A stretch of 64,000 nt of DNA from an uncultured Prevotellaceae bacterium (lineage in GTDB: Bacteria; Bacteroidota; Bacteroidia; Bacteroidales; Bacteroidaceae), in assembly GCA_902792635.1 (NCBI GenBank), contig CADBAG010000006.1:40151-104150 (forward strand), in the 5' to 3' direction. Shown here in pieces: positions 34,401 through 42,944 of the stretch. Every line of letters starts with the position of its first letter. Position 1 is the stretch's first letter. Made by a program: the position numbers and the translations under genes. The notes below the pieces were generated by a model that saw nothing but the letters and a program-made list of their open reading frames with translations, was not told the DNA's origin and ran no database searches.

Positions 34401-34511
34401 AGCAACGTTAAGGGCGTATACAATATCGCAGGTCAGAAGATTGCCGAGAAGGCTAAGAATCTTCCTACAGGTCTGTATATCGTAAATGGCAAGAAGATTG
34501 TTGTACGCTAA
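31479..34511 (+). CDS. Large secreted surface protein with carbohydrate-binding-like domains, function unknown
   Basis: Not assigned to a named family. A signal peptide (RLLLSLALMLGLSTTSLFA) is followed by a beta-sandwich resembling CBM4/9-type modules (NLLKNGDFS...TTSWTG, residues about 42-205), an alpha-helical stretch, a second sandwich (about 295-460), a long helical segment, a third sandwich with GNAWIVSRGYTAYSKNN and a metal-like DGDVTTDHHNYFF (about 660-830), and more helices. The C-terminus has VYNIAGQKI...GLYIVNGKKIVVR, the shared sorting-like tail. No catalytic motif is visible. It stands alone between operator/promoter P2 and a strong terminator. The likely role is glycan capture or scaffolding at the cell surface, inferred from domains and context only. 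Confidence 0.7.
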   Translation: MKKRLLLSLALMLGLSTTSLFAYNVGDYMYTPTAKLKVTGTNLLKNGDFSAQTTSWTGKDGAAAVSATYWSVQEGVGPNGENVLQSLDGGAGEDNYIYQSVAISAGNTYVVSFQIKGTNGSVSTVTNTTDANYVDAFVNADGSVSKDGARQIFDASNNVITAQWSTISDTIVANTDGYVVIGVGRLEAGTQVTGFSVQTASKVYDTRIAQARVDYDKRILALTEFPQGKDDLQGMVDQIDAGLKANDMSALGTDIEDESAMSDLINGLSSLERTYLDANSFDLVNGKLDDEGNVVTAAVIDKGNLWTQKIQKGDGQYGDWFVTGGRWFHNKGDAEVRDDFPGSYSLPANTIEIQKALPAGKYFFQIEVKGNTNTGKKVNNSWYDIDYNTPVTNRLYIGTDTLAADTLSAREFKTYFIIADVAAGEKADTRNLIAGCQHSAQPKGGDFYYRNPVLRLISATAAEDITKFDQDNKKAVQLTAAKTMIDSANVVVEKTAYPWGKAILRTAIAKEQKLYDALEATASTETLAVLDSLGQPVVDANGVAQTKTVADSLTEVMRDMRSAIQAYYGENKPVTDLVAQTAESQAQMDDPANAKATSSYKVALQNELDLANALIKTFMAQTDSLEGDPAKSQAQILALQKATENFTASTASYANPSEIEIANPLMTSSPSTGWTTTGSQTDNGRWKKSGNSAFEGGNAWIVSRGYTAYSKNNAKQKVTLTHAGAYEIVTQFYGYNRNAGRDGDVTTDHHNYFFAKLDASADSIAAISVHTNRGNVIGDWDQRPIDTLGYGGLTPEYFVITYNKKNDDPEEIEFGIDAMQNTGSNLYGFGGNHVRYYGDYAQYTTDVKTALQTAMDEAQKALDAKSFAADSVEFKALKNAVLAGQSAIDGTTLAYPISSTVKAPFLQTYVGWVAPETTSSAKARVATNTVSDEKAALESKALLQLQRAKAAFDAKNFSQPTGINEISVDDEKAGSNVKGVYNIAGQKIAEKAKNLPTGLYIVNGKKIVVR

Positions 34512-34535
34512 TACAATAATTCGATAATCAGTCGT

Positions 34536-34571
34536 CCCCGCTTCATTTTATATGAGGCGGGGATTTTTTTT
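34536..34571 (+). terminator. Rho-independent terminator after the 31479 gene
   Basis: CCCCGC-TTCAT pairs with ATGAG-GCGGGG (34536-34562, one G-U pair) around a TTTAT loop, followed by eight T at 34564-34571. It is 25 nt after the stop codon and should separate this gene from the fasciclin/SusC/SusD operon downstream. Confidence 0.92.
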
Positions 34572-34599
34572 ACCGTATGGGGGCGAATCGTCGTGTTCG

Positions 34600-34664
34600 T
34601 GTATATATTTTAAGGAATTTGAACGATTGTGGTAGGATAAAGAGAGGAATATTATCTAAATTTG
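34600..34664 (+). promoter_or_regulatory. Candidate operator plus promoter upstream of the fasciclin/SusC/SusD operon (P3)
   Basis: TAAATTTGC (34657-34665) is a good -7 element. TTTGAACG (34618-34625) is the operator half-site, and its TTTG ends exactly 35 nt upstream of the -7 element. The left half (34600-34607, TGTATATA) is poorer than in P1 and P2, with 5 of 8 matches. The first gene starts at 34777, leaving a leader of about 105 nt. Confidence 0.55.
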
Positions 34665-34776
34665 CAGAAGAATATATGAAAACAGTTTGCTAGCGTTAAA
34701 AAGTGCGCTGACGATTGTAATTAAATCTAAGAACGTTTATCGTTCGTTCAACATGATAAATTTAAAGATCTATGAT

Positions 34777-37713
34777 ATGAAAAAAATCTTACTATGCCTC
34801 TCTCTCTTTGGCGTAGGGCTCCTCTCGTCTTGTGTCGACAAGAACGAACTGGTGGATGCTGACCACAAGCCGTCATGGCTTGGTGCGAGCATCTATGAGT
34901 CGCTCAGGAATCCTAACCCCGACCAGTTGGATGGCACTTTCACTACTTATCTCCGACTCATCGACGACTTAGGTTATAAAGAGACACTGAGCCGTACGGG
35001 CTCCAAGACCGTCTTCCCTGCTAACGATGAAGCCTTCAGCCGTTTCTTCCAGAACAACAGTTGGGGCGTCACTTCTTACGAGCAGCTGACAACGGCACAG
35101 AAGAAGTATCTCCTTAACAACTCCATGCTCGACAATGCCCTGTTGATAGACATGCTCTCCAATGTCAGCAATGGGGGGAGCGTCTCCAATGGCATGGCGC
35201 TGAAGCATCAGACCAACACCAGCGTCATCGACTCTATCACCCATCTCTTCGGACCGTCGCAGATGCCGAGAAACAACTCTTATTGGATCCCGTATTACGA
35301 TTCCGGTATCGACCTCGTAGAGGACAATACCCGTCCGATGCTTGTGCACTTCACGAATGCTCAGATGGTGAACAACGCCATCTCTACATCCGGCTCGGGG
35401 AGCGATTTCGAGATTATCACCGGCTCTCCTTATACAGAGGGCGCAGCTTACGTATACAATGATCCGGTCATCCATGCTGATATCACGTGTCAGAATGGAT
35501 ATATCCATCAGTTGCAGAATGTGCTTGTCGCACCGGGCAACTTAGGACAGGTCCTTCGTAAGACGCCGGAGGCAAGCTATTTCAGCCATGTCCTCGATTA
35601 TTTCGCTGTGCCTTATTTCGACCTGACGACGACCAATCAGTATAACGACTGGGCCATCGCCAACAAGCAGCCGATGAAAGATTCCATCTTCCAGGTGCGC
35701 TACCTCAGTGCCTATTCGCATCAGGACAATATCAATGGCATCTCAAGTTCTTCTGTCACCGTCGATCCTCAGGGACACAGCATTGGTGGCGGACGATATC
35801 TCCCTTGGGATCCGGGATGGAACCAGTATTATCCCTCCCATGCCAATGCCAGCGGCATCGACTATTCTATCGCAGACATGGGAGCCATGTTCGTTCCAGA
35901 GAACTCCGCATGGGAGAAATATTTCCTGCCTGGCGGCGACGGCGCTTATCTGATTGATATCTATGGTGATGAGTCGAACACCAAGGAGCATCTTGTCGAT
36001 AACCTCGACGCCATGTACAATAAGAATCCAGAGATCCTCACATCGTTCATCAGTAACCTTATGAAGACCTCTTTCGTCAGTACAGTGCCGAGCAAGTTCA
36101 CCTCTATCATCAACGATGCCTCCGAGAATATGGGAATGAACATGGGCAAGCTCCGTCAGAATGCTGATGGCAAGTATGATATCAAGATTGCCAATAACGG
36201 AGTCGCCTATATTCTCAACGATATGATCGTCCCCGACCAGTATCGTGCTGTTCTTGCACCTGCTTCGTCTTATCCTGACATGAAGATCATGAACTGGCTC
36301 GTCTCGGTCTCTGATGCCAAGGCAAGCAACCGAATGCTTGGTGTCGACTTCAATAAGTATCTGCTGTCCATGTCGGCCAACTATGCCTTCTTCATCCCAG
36401 AGGATAAGGCTTTCGATTTCTATTATATCGATCCGGCATCCTTGGGCAAGCAGCACCCAGAGGCTTTACACATCTATTATAAGGAGTACAACGATGCAAC
36501 ACAGCCTGGTCAGAAACCCGTGAAGCGGACGGTGCCTCTCGTGATAGACATCCATGAATATAATCCCACCACAGGGGCCATCTCTTCCTCTCCTCGACAG
36601 ACGGATGTCTCGCTTACATCGAAGAAGACACAGCTCATCGATATCCTGAACTATCATACGGTCATCCTTAACTCCGGTGAGGTGATTGATGGCAGTAAGC
36701 ATTATTACAAGACGAAGCACGGAGGAGAGATCTATGTCTCTGGTGGTCATGCCGGAGCCAAGGTAGGAACCGATACCCAGCTGCGTTCGGGCTCTGGTGC
36801 CGCAATGTCTGAGGTCAAAGTGGTCTATCCGGAGGCCAATGGTCGTGCTTACCGCATCGACCATGTTATCCAGAGCCCTCAGAAGAGCGTCAGCCGGATC
36901 CTGCAGGAAAATGCCCGTTTCTCTGAGTTCTATGAGGCCTGCGCTGGTTTTGCTGCTACGGATCTGCTGACAAAGGCAGGTATCTCTGATAAGGAGAACG
37001 AGTTTAAGACTACCGAGCAGCAGCAGTATCTCATCTTTACGAATTCCATAAAGTCGGCTACCGGCAGCACGATCACCGGCGCTTGTGTCGACGAGAACGT
37101 GAAGATGTTCAATACCTATAACTATACGCTCTATGCTCCGGACAATGAAGCTATGGAGAAGGCTTATAAGAACGGTCTGCCGCGCTGGTCAGACATTCAG
37201 AAGGAACTTGCCGGCTATGAGTCGGTAGAGGATGTGCCGGAGGATGTCAAGCGTGATGCCCGTGCCAAGATAGAAGCGCTCCATGAGTTCTGCCGTTACC
37301 ATTTCCAGAGTGGTTCTGTCTATGCTGATGGCGATGTCAGCGGTCAGCGTCGTCAGTCACTGCTTACCAATGCCAATGGCGTAGCTGATGAGTATAAGGA
37401 CGTGAGTGTGAGCAATGGTGTCTTGACGATCATCGACGGAGCAGGTCAGACTCACAGAATCAATCCCAAGAGTGCGGGGATCCTTGCCAACCAAATGGCA
37501 CGCGATATCTGGCTGGGCAACGGCGAAGCTACCATCGCTCCTGCCAAGAGAGAAGCAGCCCAGGGTATATACACCTCTTCTTTCTGTGCTGTACATGAGC
37601 TCACAAGCCCATTGTATTTGTATAATAATAAGAGCGGACAGCCCTCATGGAGCCCCGAGACCGTTGTCAAGAGCGTCTCTGCTGCCAAGAGAAGAGTCCG
37701 TTGGCATCATTAA
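34777..37713 (+). CDS. Multi-fasciclin-domain surface lipoprotein
   Basis: ATG 34777 is chosen because it opens a lipoprotein signal ending at Cys19 (LFGVGLLSSCVDK); the frame upstream contains promoter P3. The 978-residue protein has four fasciclin-like H1 motifs: TVFPANDEAF (about residue 78), MFVPENSAWEKYF (about 371), FFIPEDKAFDFYY (about 538) and TLYAPDNEAMEKAY (about 785). Fasciclin domains serve adhesion or ligand binding and carry no known lyase chemistry. As the first gene of an operon with two SusC/SusD pairs, it is probably a surface glycan-binding protein or partner of the SusC complexes, occupying the place that SusE/SusF-type proteins hold in other loci. That role is an inference. 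Confidence 0.82.
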   Translation: MKKILLCLSLFGVGLLSSCVDKNELVDADHKPSWLGASIYESLRNPNPDQLDGTFTTYLRLIDDLGYKETLSRTGSKTVFPANDEAFSRFFQNNSWGVTSYEQLTTAQKKYLLNNSMLDNALLIDMLSNVSNGGSVSNGMALKHQTNTSVIDSITHLFGPSQMPRNNSYWIPYYDSGIDLVEDNTRPMLVHFTNAQMVNNAISTSGSGSDFEIITGSPYTEGAAYVYNDPVIHADITCQNGYIHQLQNVLVAPGNLGQVLRKTPEASYFSHVLDYFAVPYFDLTTTNQYNDWAIANKQPMKDSIFQVRYLSAYSHQDNINGISSSSVTVDPQGHSIGGGRYLPWDPGWNQYYPSHANASGIDYSIADMGAMFVPENSAWEKYFLPGGDGAYLIDIYGDESNTKEHLVDNLDAMYNKNPEILTSFISNLMKTSFVSTVPSKFTSIINDASENMGMNMGKLRQNADGKYDIKIANNGVAYILNDMIVPDQYRAVLAPASSYPDMKIMNWLVSVSDAKASNRMLGVDFNKYLLSMSANYAFFIPEDKAFDFYYIDPASLGKQHPEALHIYYKEYNDATQPGQKPVKRTVPLVIDIHEYNPTTGAISSSPRQTDVSLTSKKTQLIDILNYHTVILNSGEVIDGSKHYYKTKHGGEIYVSGGHAGAKVGTDTQLRSGSGAAMSEVKVVYPEANGRAYRIDHVIQSPQKSVSRILQENARFSEFYEACAGFAATDLLTKAGISDKENEFKTTEQQQYLIFTNSIKSATGSTITGACVDENVKMFNTYNYTLYAPDNEAMEKAYKNGLPRWSDIQKELAGYESVEDVPEDVKRDARAKIEALHEFCRYHFQSGSVYADGDVSGQRRQSLLTNANGVADEYKDVSVSNGVLTIIDGAGQTHRINPKSAGILANQMARDIWLGNGEATIAPAKREAAQGIYTSSFCAVHELTSPLYLYNNKSGQPSWSPETVVKSVSAAKRRVRWHH

Positions 37714-37741
37714 TACAACTTAAAGGCGAAAAATATTATAT

Positions 37742-40700
37742 ATGAAAAAGATATTCACAACGGCTACTCTTTGTGTCGTGGCGCAGATGGCGTTGGCACA
37801 GGGACAACGCATCTCAGGTACTGTGACAGATAACATGGGACCTGTGATGATGGCAAACGTGATAGAGCGTGATGCCAACAACCGTATTGTCAACTCTGCC
37901 AAGACCGACATTAACGGTAACTTTTCTATGCCGATAGCCAACAAGAACAATAAGCTTGTCATCTCTTATGTCGGTGACAAGACCCAGACGATAACTATCG
38001 GTGACAAGACCATCTTTCAGATTGTACTTCAGTCGGAGTCGCACGACATCCAGGAGGTGACGGTCGTTGCCAACCGTACCAGCTCCGGCGGTCTGTCCAT
38101 CCCCAAGCGGGAGGTATCGGTGGCTCAGCAGTCGCTCGACATGAAACAGCTGGAAGGTATGTCGTTCACTTCTGCCGACGAGGCACTGCAAGGTGAGATT
38201 GCCGGACTTGATATTGTGTCCAACTCAGGTAACCTCGGTTCGGGTACGACGATGCGCCTGCGTGGTGTCACGACGATCAATGGTGATGCCCAGCCCCTTA
38301 TCGTGGTGGATGATATTATCTTCGACAACCCGGATAAGGATTTCGATTTCGCCAACGCCAATGAGGAGCAGTATGCCTCGCTCCTCTCGGTGAATGTAGA
38401 GGATATTGCCAGCATCTCCGTGCTTAAGGATGCTGCTGCAACAGCTGTATGGGGATCAAGAGGATCGAACGGTGTCATCCTTATCACCACCAAACGCGGT
38501 AGCAGAGGAAAGACACGCGTCAACTTCTCTTATAAGTTTACCGGCACCTGGCAGCCCAACGGCTATGACCTGCTCAATGGTGACGACTATACCATGATGC
38601 TGAAGGAGGAGTTTTATAATCCTTCACAGTCGTCTGCCGCTACCACCAAGATCGCGGAGCTGAACTACGATCCGTCATGGGGTGAGTATGAGAACTGGAA
38701 CAACAACACCGACTGGGTGAAGGCCGTCAAGCAGTTCGGTCAGATGCACTCGTGGAACATGAACATCACGGGTGGCGGTGAGAAAGCAACGTTCCGTATC
38801 TCTTCCGGTTACGACTATCAGACGGGTTCTATCATCAAGCAGAAGCTCGACCGTTTCTCTACCCGTATGGTCCTCGACTATAATGTGTCGGACCGTATCC
38901 GTTTCTCTACAAACTTCGCATTGACTTATACCAACAACCTGCAGAACTATTCGGGACTGCTTGGTATAGCACAGCGTATGGCTCCTAACATGAGTATCTA
39001 TCGCCAGGATGCTGACGGTAATGATACCGAAGAGTATTATCTGATGAATCCTTCGGGTACGGCCAATGGAACCAACAACCCTTACACCGGCAACTACTCT
39101 TCTTATGAGCTTCGCGATATTGCGAACTTGGGCAACCCTATCGCTATCGCTAATCTGGCATGGAAGCGCGATAAGACTTATCGTATCACGCCAGACTTCA
39201 ACATCAAGTATGAGCTTCTCGGCACCGGCGTAGGGCAGCATCGTCTGACGTTCAACGGACGCGTCAACTTCGATATCTATGCACGTTCTACCCCTTCTTA
39301 TTATCCGGCTGCCTTGGAGCGCACTTCATGGCTGAACAACGACACTTATAATAACAGTACCAATGCAGAGTCGAACCGTCTGCTCATCGGTGCACGCGCC
39401 GAGCTCATCTATACGCCTTATTTCCATAACCAGGATATATCGATGACGATGCTGGCACGTTATGAGATGTCGACCTCGAAGAGTAACAGCCAGAACATCA
39501 CGATGAATCAGCTGCCTAACGGTGACATCACTTCTACCATTGTCAATGGTGACCTCCGCAGCATGGGCTCCGGACATAGCCGCAGCAACTCGCAGAACGC
39601 ACTGTTCAACTTGCATGCTGCTTACAAGGGACGTTACATCTTAGGTTTCTCCATGCGTGCTGACGGTGACTCTAAGTTTGGTCCTAAGAACAAGTGGGCT
39701 TACTTCCCAGGCTTGTCGCTTCGTTACAACATCATCGATGAGCCGTTCATGAGAAAGCTCAAGGACTCGTGGCTCTCTATGGTCGGACTGCGTTATTCTT
39801 ATGGTATCAATGGTAAGGCTCCTGACGCCGATTACCTGTTCTATTCCACTTACAACACCAGTGCAGGATACTATGGTAAGGGCAATGACCTGAACCCCAT
39901 CGCTACCCTTGACGGACTGAAGCTCGACGACCTCCGTTGGGAGAAGACAGCTTCGACCAACCTCGGCTTCAACCTCGGCTTCTTCCATGATATGATCGAT
40001 GTGACCTTCGATTATTATTACAAGGATACCAAAGACCTGCTCATGAAGAATGTGGCCATTCCTACGACGACCGGTTATGCAAAACTCAATTATCAGAATG
40101 TCGGTGAGATGACCAACAAGGGTTGGGAACTTTATATCAATGCCAACCGTTTCCTGAAGATTGGTAAGTTCTCTGTCTCTGCCGGTTTCAACATCGCCCA
40201 GAACTTTAACGAGATCAAGGAGATGGACGACCGCGTGCTGCAGGGCATCAACTCGGTATGGACCGCAACAACCCGTGGTGCTTACCTGAACCGCATTCAG
40301 ACCGGTAACCCTTTAGGCTCTATCTATGGCTTCCGCTACAAAGGTGTCTACCAGTACTCTTACGAATATCTGCAGAACCATTATCGCCAGGCTCAGTTGC
40401 AGGCTGCTGCCAACGGCGGTGTCTATACAGCTGCCGACTATGAGAACTGGATCAACCAGCAGCTCGCTTCGGGCAAGACGTTCCCGATCGTCACAGGTCC
40501 AGACGGAAAGGTTCTCATGACCTCACAGGGACAGCCGCAGCACTTGGTGTATAATTATAGCAACGGCTCGTCAACCTATGTCTTCCAGGGTGGTGATGCC
40601 ATCTACGAAGATGTCAACCACGACGGACAGATCAATGCCCTCGACGTTGTCTATCTCGGCAACTCGCAGCCAAAGGTCAATGGTGGTTTCAACTTCACCT

Positions 40701-41158
40701 TCCGTTATGGCAACTGGTCCCTGAAGACACGTTTCATGTACCGCTTTGGCAACAAGGTCATCAACCTGGCGCGTATGAACCTTGAAGAGATGTATAACAC
40801 ATATAACCAGACAACAACCGTCAACTGGCGCTGGCGTAAGGACGGCGACGTGACGATGATGCCGCGTGCCCTATACAACACGGGTTACAACTTCCAGGGC
40901 TCGAGCCGTTTCATTGAGGATGGCGGATTTGTCCGGTTCCAGAACCTGCAGATTGCTTACAACTTCCCCAAGACGCAGATCAAGAAGTGGGGACTGAACC
41001 AGCTGCAGCTTTACTTCTCTATGAACAACCTTTATTGTTGGACAAAGTATAGTGGTGTGGATCCTGAGATCTCTACCAGTGGATGGGGACTGGCACAAGA
41101 CAGTTCACAGACACCGCGCTCTAAGTCGTTCACGGCAAGTATCAACATAGGATTCTAA
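37742..41158 (+). CDS. susC: SusC-like TonB-dependent outer-membrane transporter
   Basis: The signal peptide is MKKIFTTATLCVVAQMALAQ. A regulatory-like domain (ISGTVTDNMGPVMMANVIE) precedes the TonB-box region IQEVTVVANR, a plug with LRGVTTINGDAQPLIVVDD and VEDIASISVLKDAAATAVWG, and a beta-barrel that ends in SFTASINIGF. The 1138 residues are normal. It starts 28 nt after the first fasciclin gene and is followed after 35 nt by its SusD partner. The substrate is probably an RG-I fragment, inferred from the PL11 genes transcribed with it and from the same candidate operator upstream of the other PL11 gene. Confidence 0.93.
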   Translation: MKKIFTTATLCVVAQMALAQGQRISGTVTDNMGPVMMANVIERDANNRIVNSAKTDINGNFSMPIANKNNKLVISYVGDKTQTITIGDKTIFQIVLQSESHDIQEVTVVANRTSSGGLSIPKREVSVAQQSLDMKQLEGMSFTSADEALQGEIAGLDIVSNSGNLGSGTTMRLRGVTTINGDAQPLIVVDDIIFDNPDKDFDFANANEEQYASLLSVNVEDIASISVLKDAAATAVWGSRGSNGVILITTKRGSRGKTRVNFSYKFTGTWQPNGYDLLNGDDYTMMLKEEFYNPSQSSAATTKIAELNYDPSWGEYENWNNNTDWVKAVKQFGQMHSWNMNITGGGEKATFRISSGYDYQTGSIIKQKLDRFSTRMVLDYNVSDRIRFSTNFALTYTNNLQNYSGLLGIAQRMAPNMSIYRQDADGNDTEEYYLMNPSGTANGTNNPYTGNYSSYELRDIANLGNPIAIANLAWKRDKTYRITPDFNIKYELLGTGVGQHRLTFNGRVNFDIYARSTPSYYPAALERTSWLNNDTYNNSTNAESNRLLIGARAELIYTPYFHNQDISMTMLARYEMSTSKSNSQNITMNQLPNGDITSTIVNGDLRSMGSGHSRSNSQNALFNLHAAYKGRYILGFSMRADGDSKFGPKNKWAYFPGLSLRYNIIDEPFMRKLKDSWLSMVGLRYSYGINGKAPDADYLFYSTYNTSAGYYGKGNDLNPIATLDGLKLDDLRWEKTASTNLGFNLGFFHDMIDVTFDYYYKDTKDLLMKNVAIPTTTGYAKLNYQNVGEMTNKGWELYINANRFLKIGKFSVSAGFNIAQNFNEIKEMDDRVLQGINSVWTATTRGAYLNRIQTGNPLGSIYGFRYKGVYQYSYEYLQNHYRQAQLQAAANGGVYTAADYENWINQQLASGKTFPIVTGPDGKVLMTSQGQPQHLVYNYSNGSSTYVFQGGDAIYEDVNHDGQINALDVVYLGNSQPKVNGGFNFTFRYGNWSLKTRFMYRFGNKVINLARMNLEEMYNTYNQTTTVNWRWRKDGDVTMMPRALYNTGYNFQGSSRFIEDGGFVRFQNLQIAYNFPKTQIKKWGLNQLQLYFSMNNLYCWTKYSGVDPEISTSGWGLAQDSSQTPRSKSFTASINIGF

Positions 41159-41193
41159 AACAACAAGGATTCTAAAAAACTTATCTGATAACA

Positions 41194-42921
41194 ATGAAAA
41201 AGTTATTTTCTATCATAGCAACAGCGCTGCTCTTCACGTCCTGTGTTGACACGGTCCTCTTGCCTGACGACAAGACTGTCGAGCAGGATTACTGGAAGAC
41301 GAAAGGTGAAGTCTCGCAGATGGTCAATGGCGCTTACCAGGCCATGGGATCGAGCAATATCATCCAGAGACTTATCGTATGGGGTGACTTCCGCTCTGAT
41401 GAGCTCACGCCCGTGACGAGTATCTCCGATGGTACGATGACGGCTCTTAACGAGGTCGATGGAGTGAATATCCAGACAACGAATACCTTCGCTACATGGG
41501 GAGATATATATAATGTGATCAACGACTGCAACGTCGTCTTGCAGAAGGCGGAGGGGGTCATGAGCATCGATCCAAGCTACACCGAGGGTGACTACCAGAC
41601 CGACCGCTCACAGATGTTGGCACTGCGTGCCCTCTGCTACTTCTATCTTGTGCGTAACTTCCGTGATGTGCCTTATATCACGGAGGCTTACATGAACTCC
41701 TCGCAGAGGATGGATGTGCCGCAGGCTTCGCCCGACTCCGTTCTTAATGGTTGTATCAAGGACCTGAAGGAAGCAGAGCAGAATGCACTTGACCCTTCGG
41801 GCTACACGGGATGGAGGCAGAAAGGCTTCATCAACCGGGATGCTATCCAGTCTATCTTGGCGGATATCTATCTCTGGCGTGGCTCCGTGAAACATGACGC
41901 TTCTGACTATCAGCAGTGCGTTGAATATTGTGACAAGGTCATCGCTTCTAAGAAAGCGAATCATGTCAAAGGCGTTAACGAACTATCAGAGAAGGCTTAT
42001 CCCCTCGCTGACGGTAAGAATGCTTTCCGGGAGTTGTATATTGACCAGAATGCAGAAGAGAGCATCTTTGAATTGCAGTTTGACGGGCGAAACAACTCGA
42101 ACAGCGGTCTCGTCACGATGCTTTATAAATACAAGAATAACAACTCCACTACAGGCTACATGAGTGTGTCGAGCATTCTTGGTGAGAACTCGACTGTCTA
42201 TGTCAACAACAACCAGGCTAAGACCTCCGACTATCGTTTCAAGGAGAATGTCTACAGTGCCGGTACAGGTAGCGGTGACTACACGGTCAGAAAGATGATC
42301 GCTGAGCAGCCGCTTACCACAAGTGATCCTAAGGATGCTACCGGACAGTCCAACTCCCATAGCCGCTCGTCAGCCAACTTCGCACAGAACTATATCTTCT
42401 ATCGTCTCTCCGATGTCATGCTGATGAAGGCTGAGGCTTTGACAGCACTCGCATCAGGTGACAACGACGGTCAGCTTCGTCAGGCTTTCAATCTCGTGCA
42501 GTATGTGAACAGTCGTTCCATCTACGAGGGTAGCCTGTCGGCCGACTCGCTCAAGTGGCAGTATTACAATAACCGCACAAGTATGGAGAACCTCGTGCTC
42601 AACGAGCGTCTGCGCGAGCTCTCCTTTGAGGGCAAGCGCTGGTATGACCTCCTGCGTTACAACTATCGTCATATTGATGCTGCCGACTATTCCAAGACGC
42701 TCTATCGCCTCAATGAAGAGGGTTACACTTTCTCGAAGAACGATCAGAACTTCCTGAACCTCGTCACCCGGAAATATACATCCGGCGGGCAGGCTGCTGC
42801 GGCGAAGATGCGCTCAGAGCTCTACCTCTACTGGCCTGTCAACCACTCCGACATGGTCGTTAACCGCGCGCTTCATCAGAACCCGGCTTACAGCGATGAG
42901 GATGAATTTGTTAAGAACTAA
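41194..42921 (+). CDS. susD: SusD-like surface glycan-binding lipoprotein
   Basis: The lipoprotein signal ends at Cys17 (ATALLFTSCVDTV). SusD features are MVNGAYQAMGSSNI, MLALRALCYFYLVRNFRDVPYI, IFYRLSDVMLMKAEALTAL, and LRELSFEGKRWYDLLRYN near the C-terminus. The 575 residues are typical. It should form the lid of the SusC protein encoded 35 nt upstream. The next gene, a fasciclin lipoprotein, starts 24 nt downstream, which supports one transcript. Confidence 0.93.
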   Translation: MKKLFSIIATALLFTSCVDTVLLPDDKTVEQDYWKTKGEVSQMVNGAYQAMGSSNIIQRLIVWGDFRSDELTPVTSISDGTMTALNEVDGVNIQTTNTFATWGDIYNVINDCNVVLQKAEGVMSIDPSYTEGDYQTDRSQMLALRALCYFYLVRNFRDVPYITEAYMNSSQRMDVPQASPDSVLNGCIKDLKEAEQNALDPSGYTGWRQKGFINRDAIQSILADIYLWRGSVKHDASDYQQCVEYCDKVIASKKANHVKGVNELSEKAYPLADGKNAFRELYIDQNAEESIFELQFDGRNNSNSGLVTMLYKYKNNNSTTGYMSVSSILGENSTVYVNNNQAKTSDYRFKENVYSAGTGSGDYTVRKMIAEQPLTTSDPKDATGQSNSHSRSSANFAQNYIFYRLSDVMLMKAEALTALASGDNDGQLRQAFNLVQYVNSRSIYEGSLSADSLKWQYYNNRTSMENLVLNERLRELSFEGKRWYDLLRYNYRHIDAADYSKTLYRLNEEGYTFSKNDQNFLNLVTRKYTSGGQAAAAKMRSELYLYWPVNHSDMVVNRALHQNPAYSDEDEFVKN

Positions 42922-42944
42922 CGCTATATTCTAAAACTCGCAAT

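Noticed and set aside
34687-34776. Upstream extension of the first fasciclin protein
   Set aside because: It starts 22 nt after promoter element P3 and would place residues ahead of a clear lipoprotein signal; ATG 34777 fits better.
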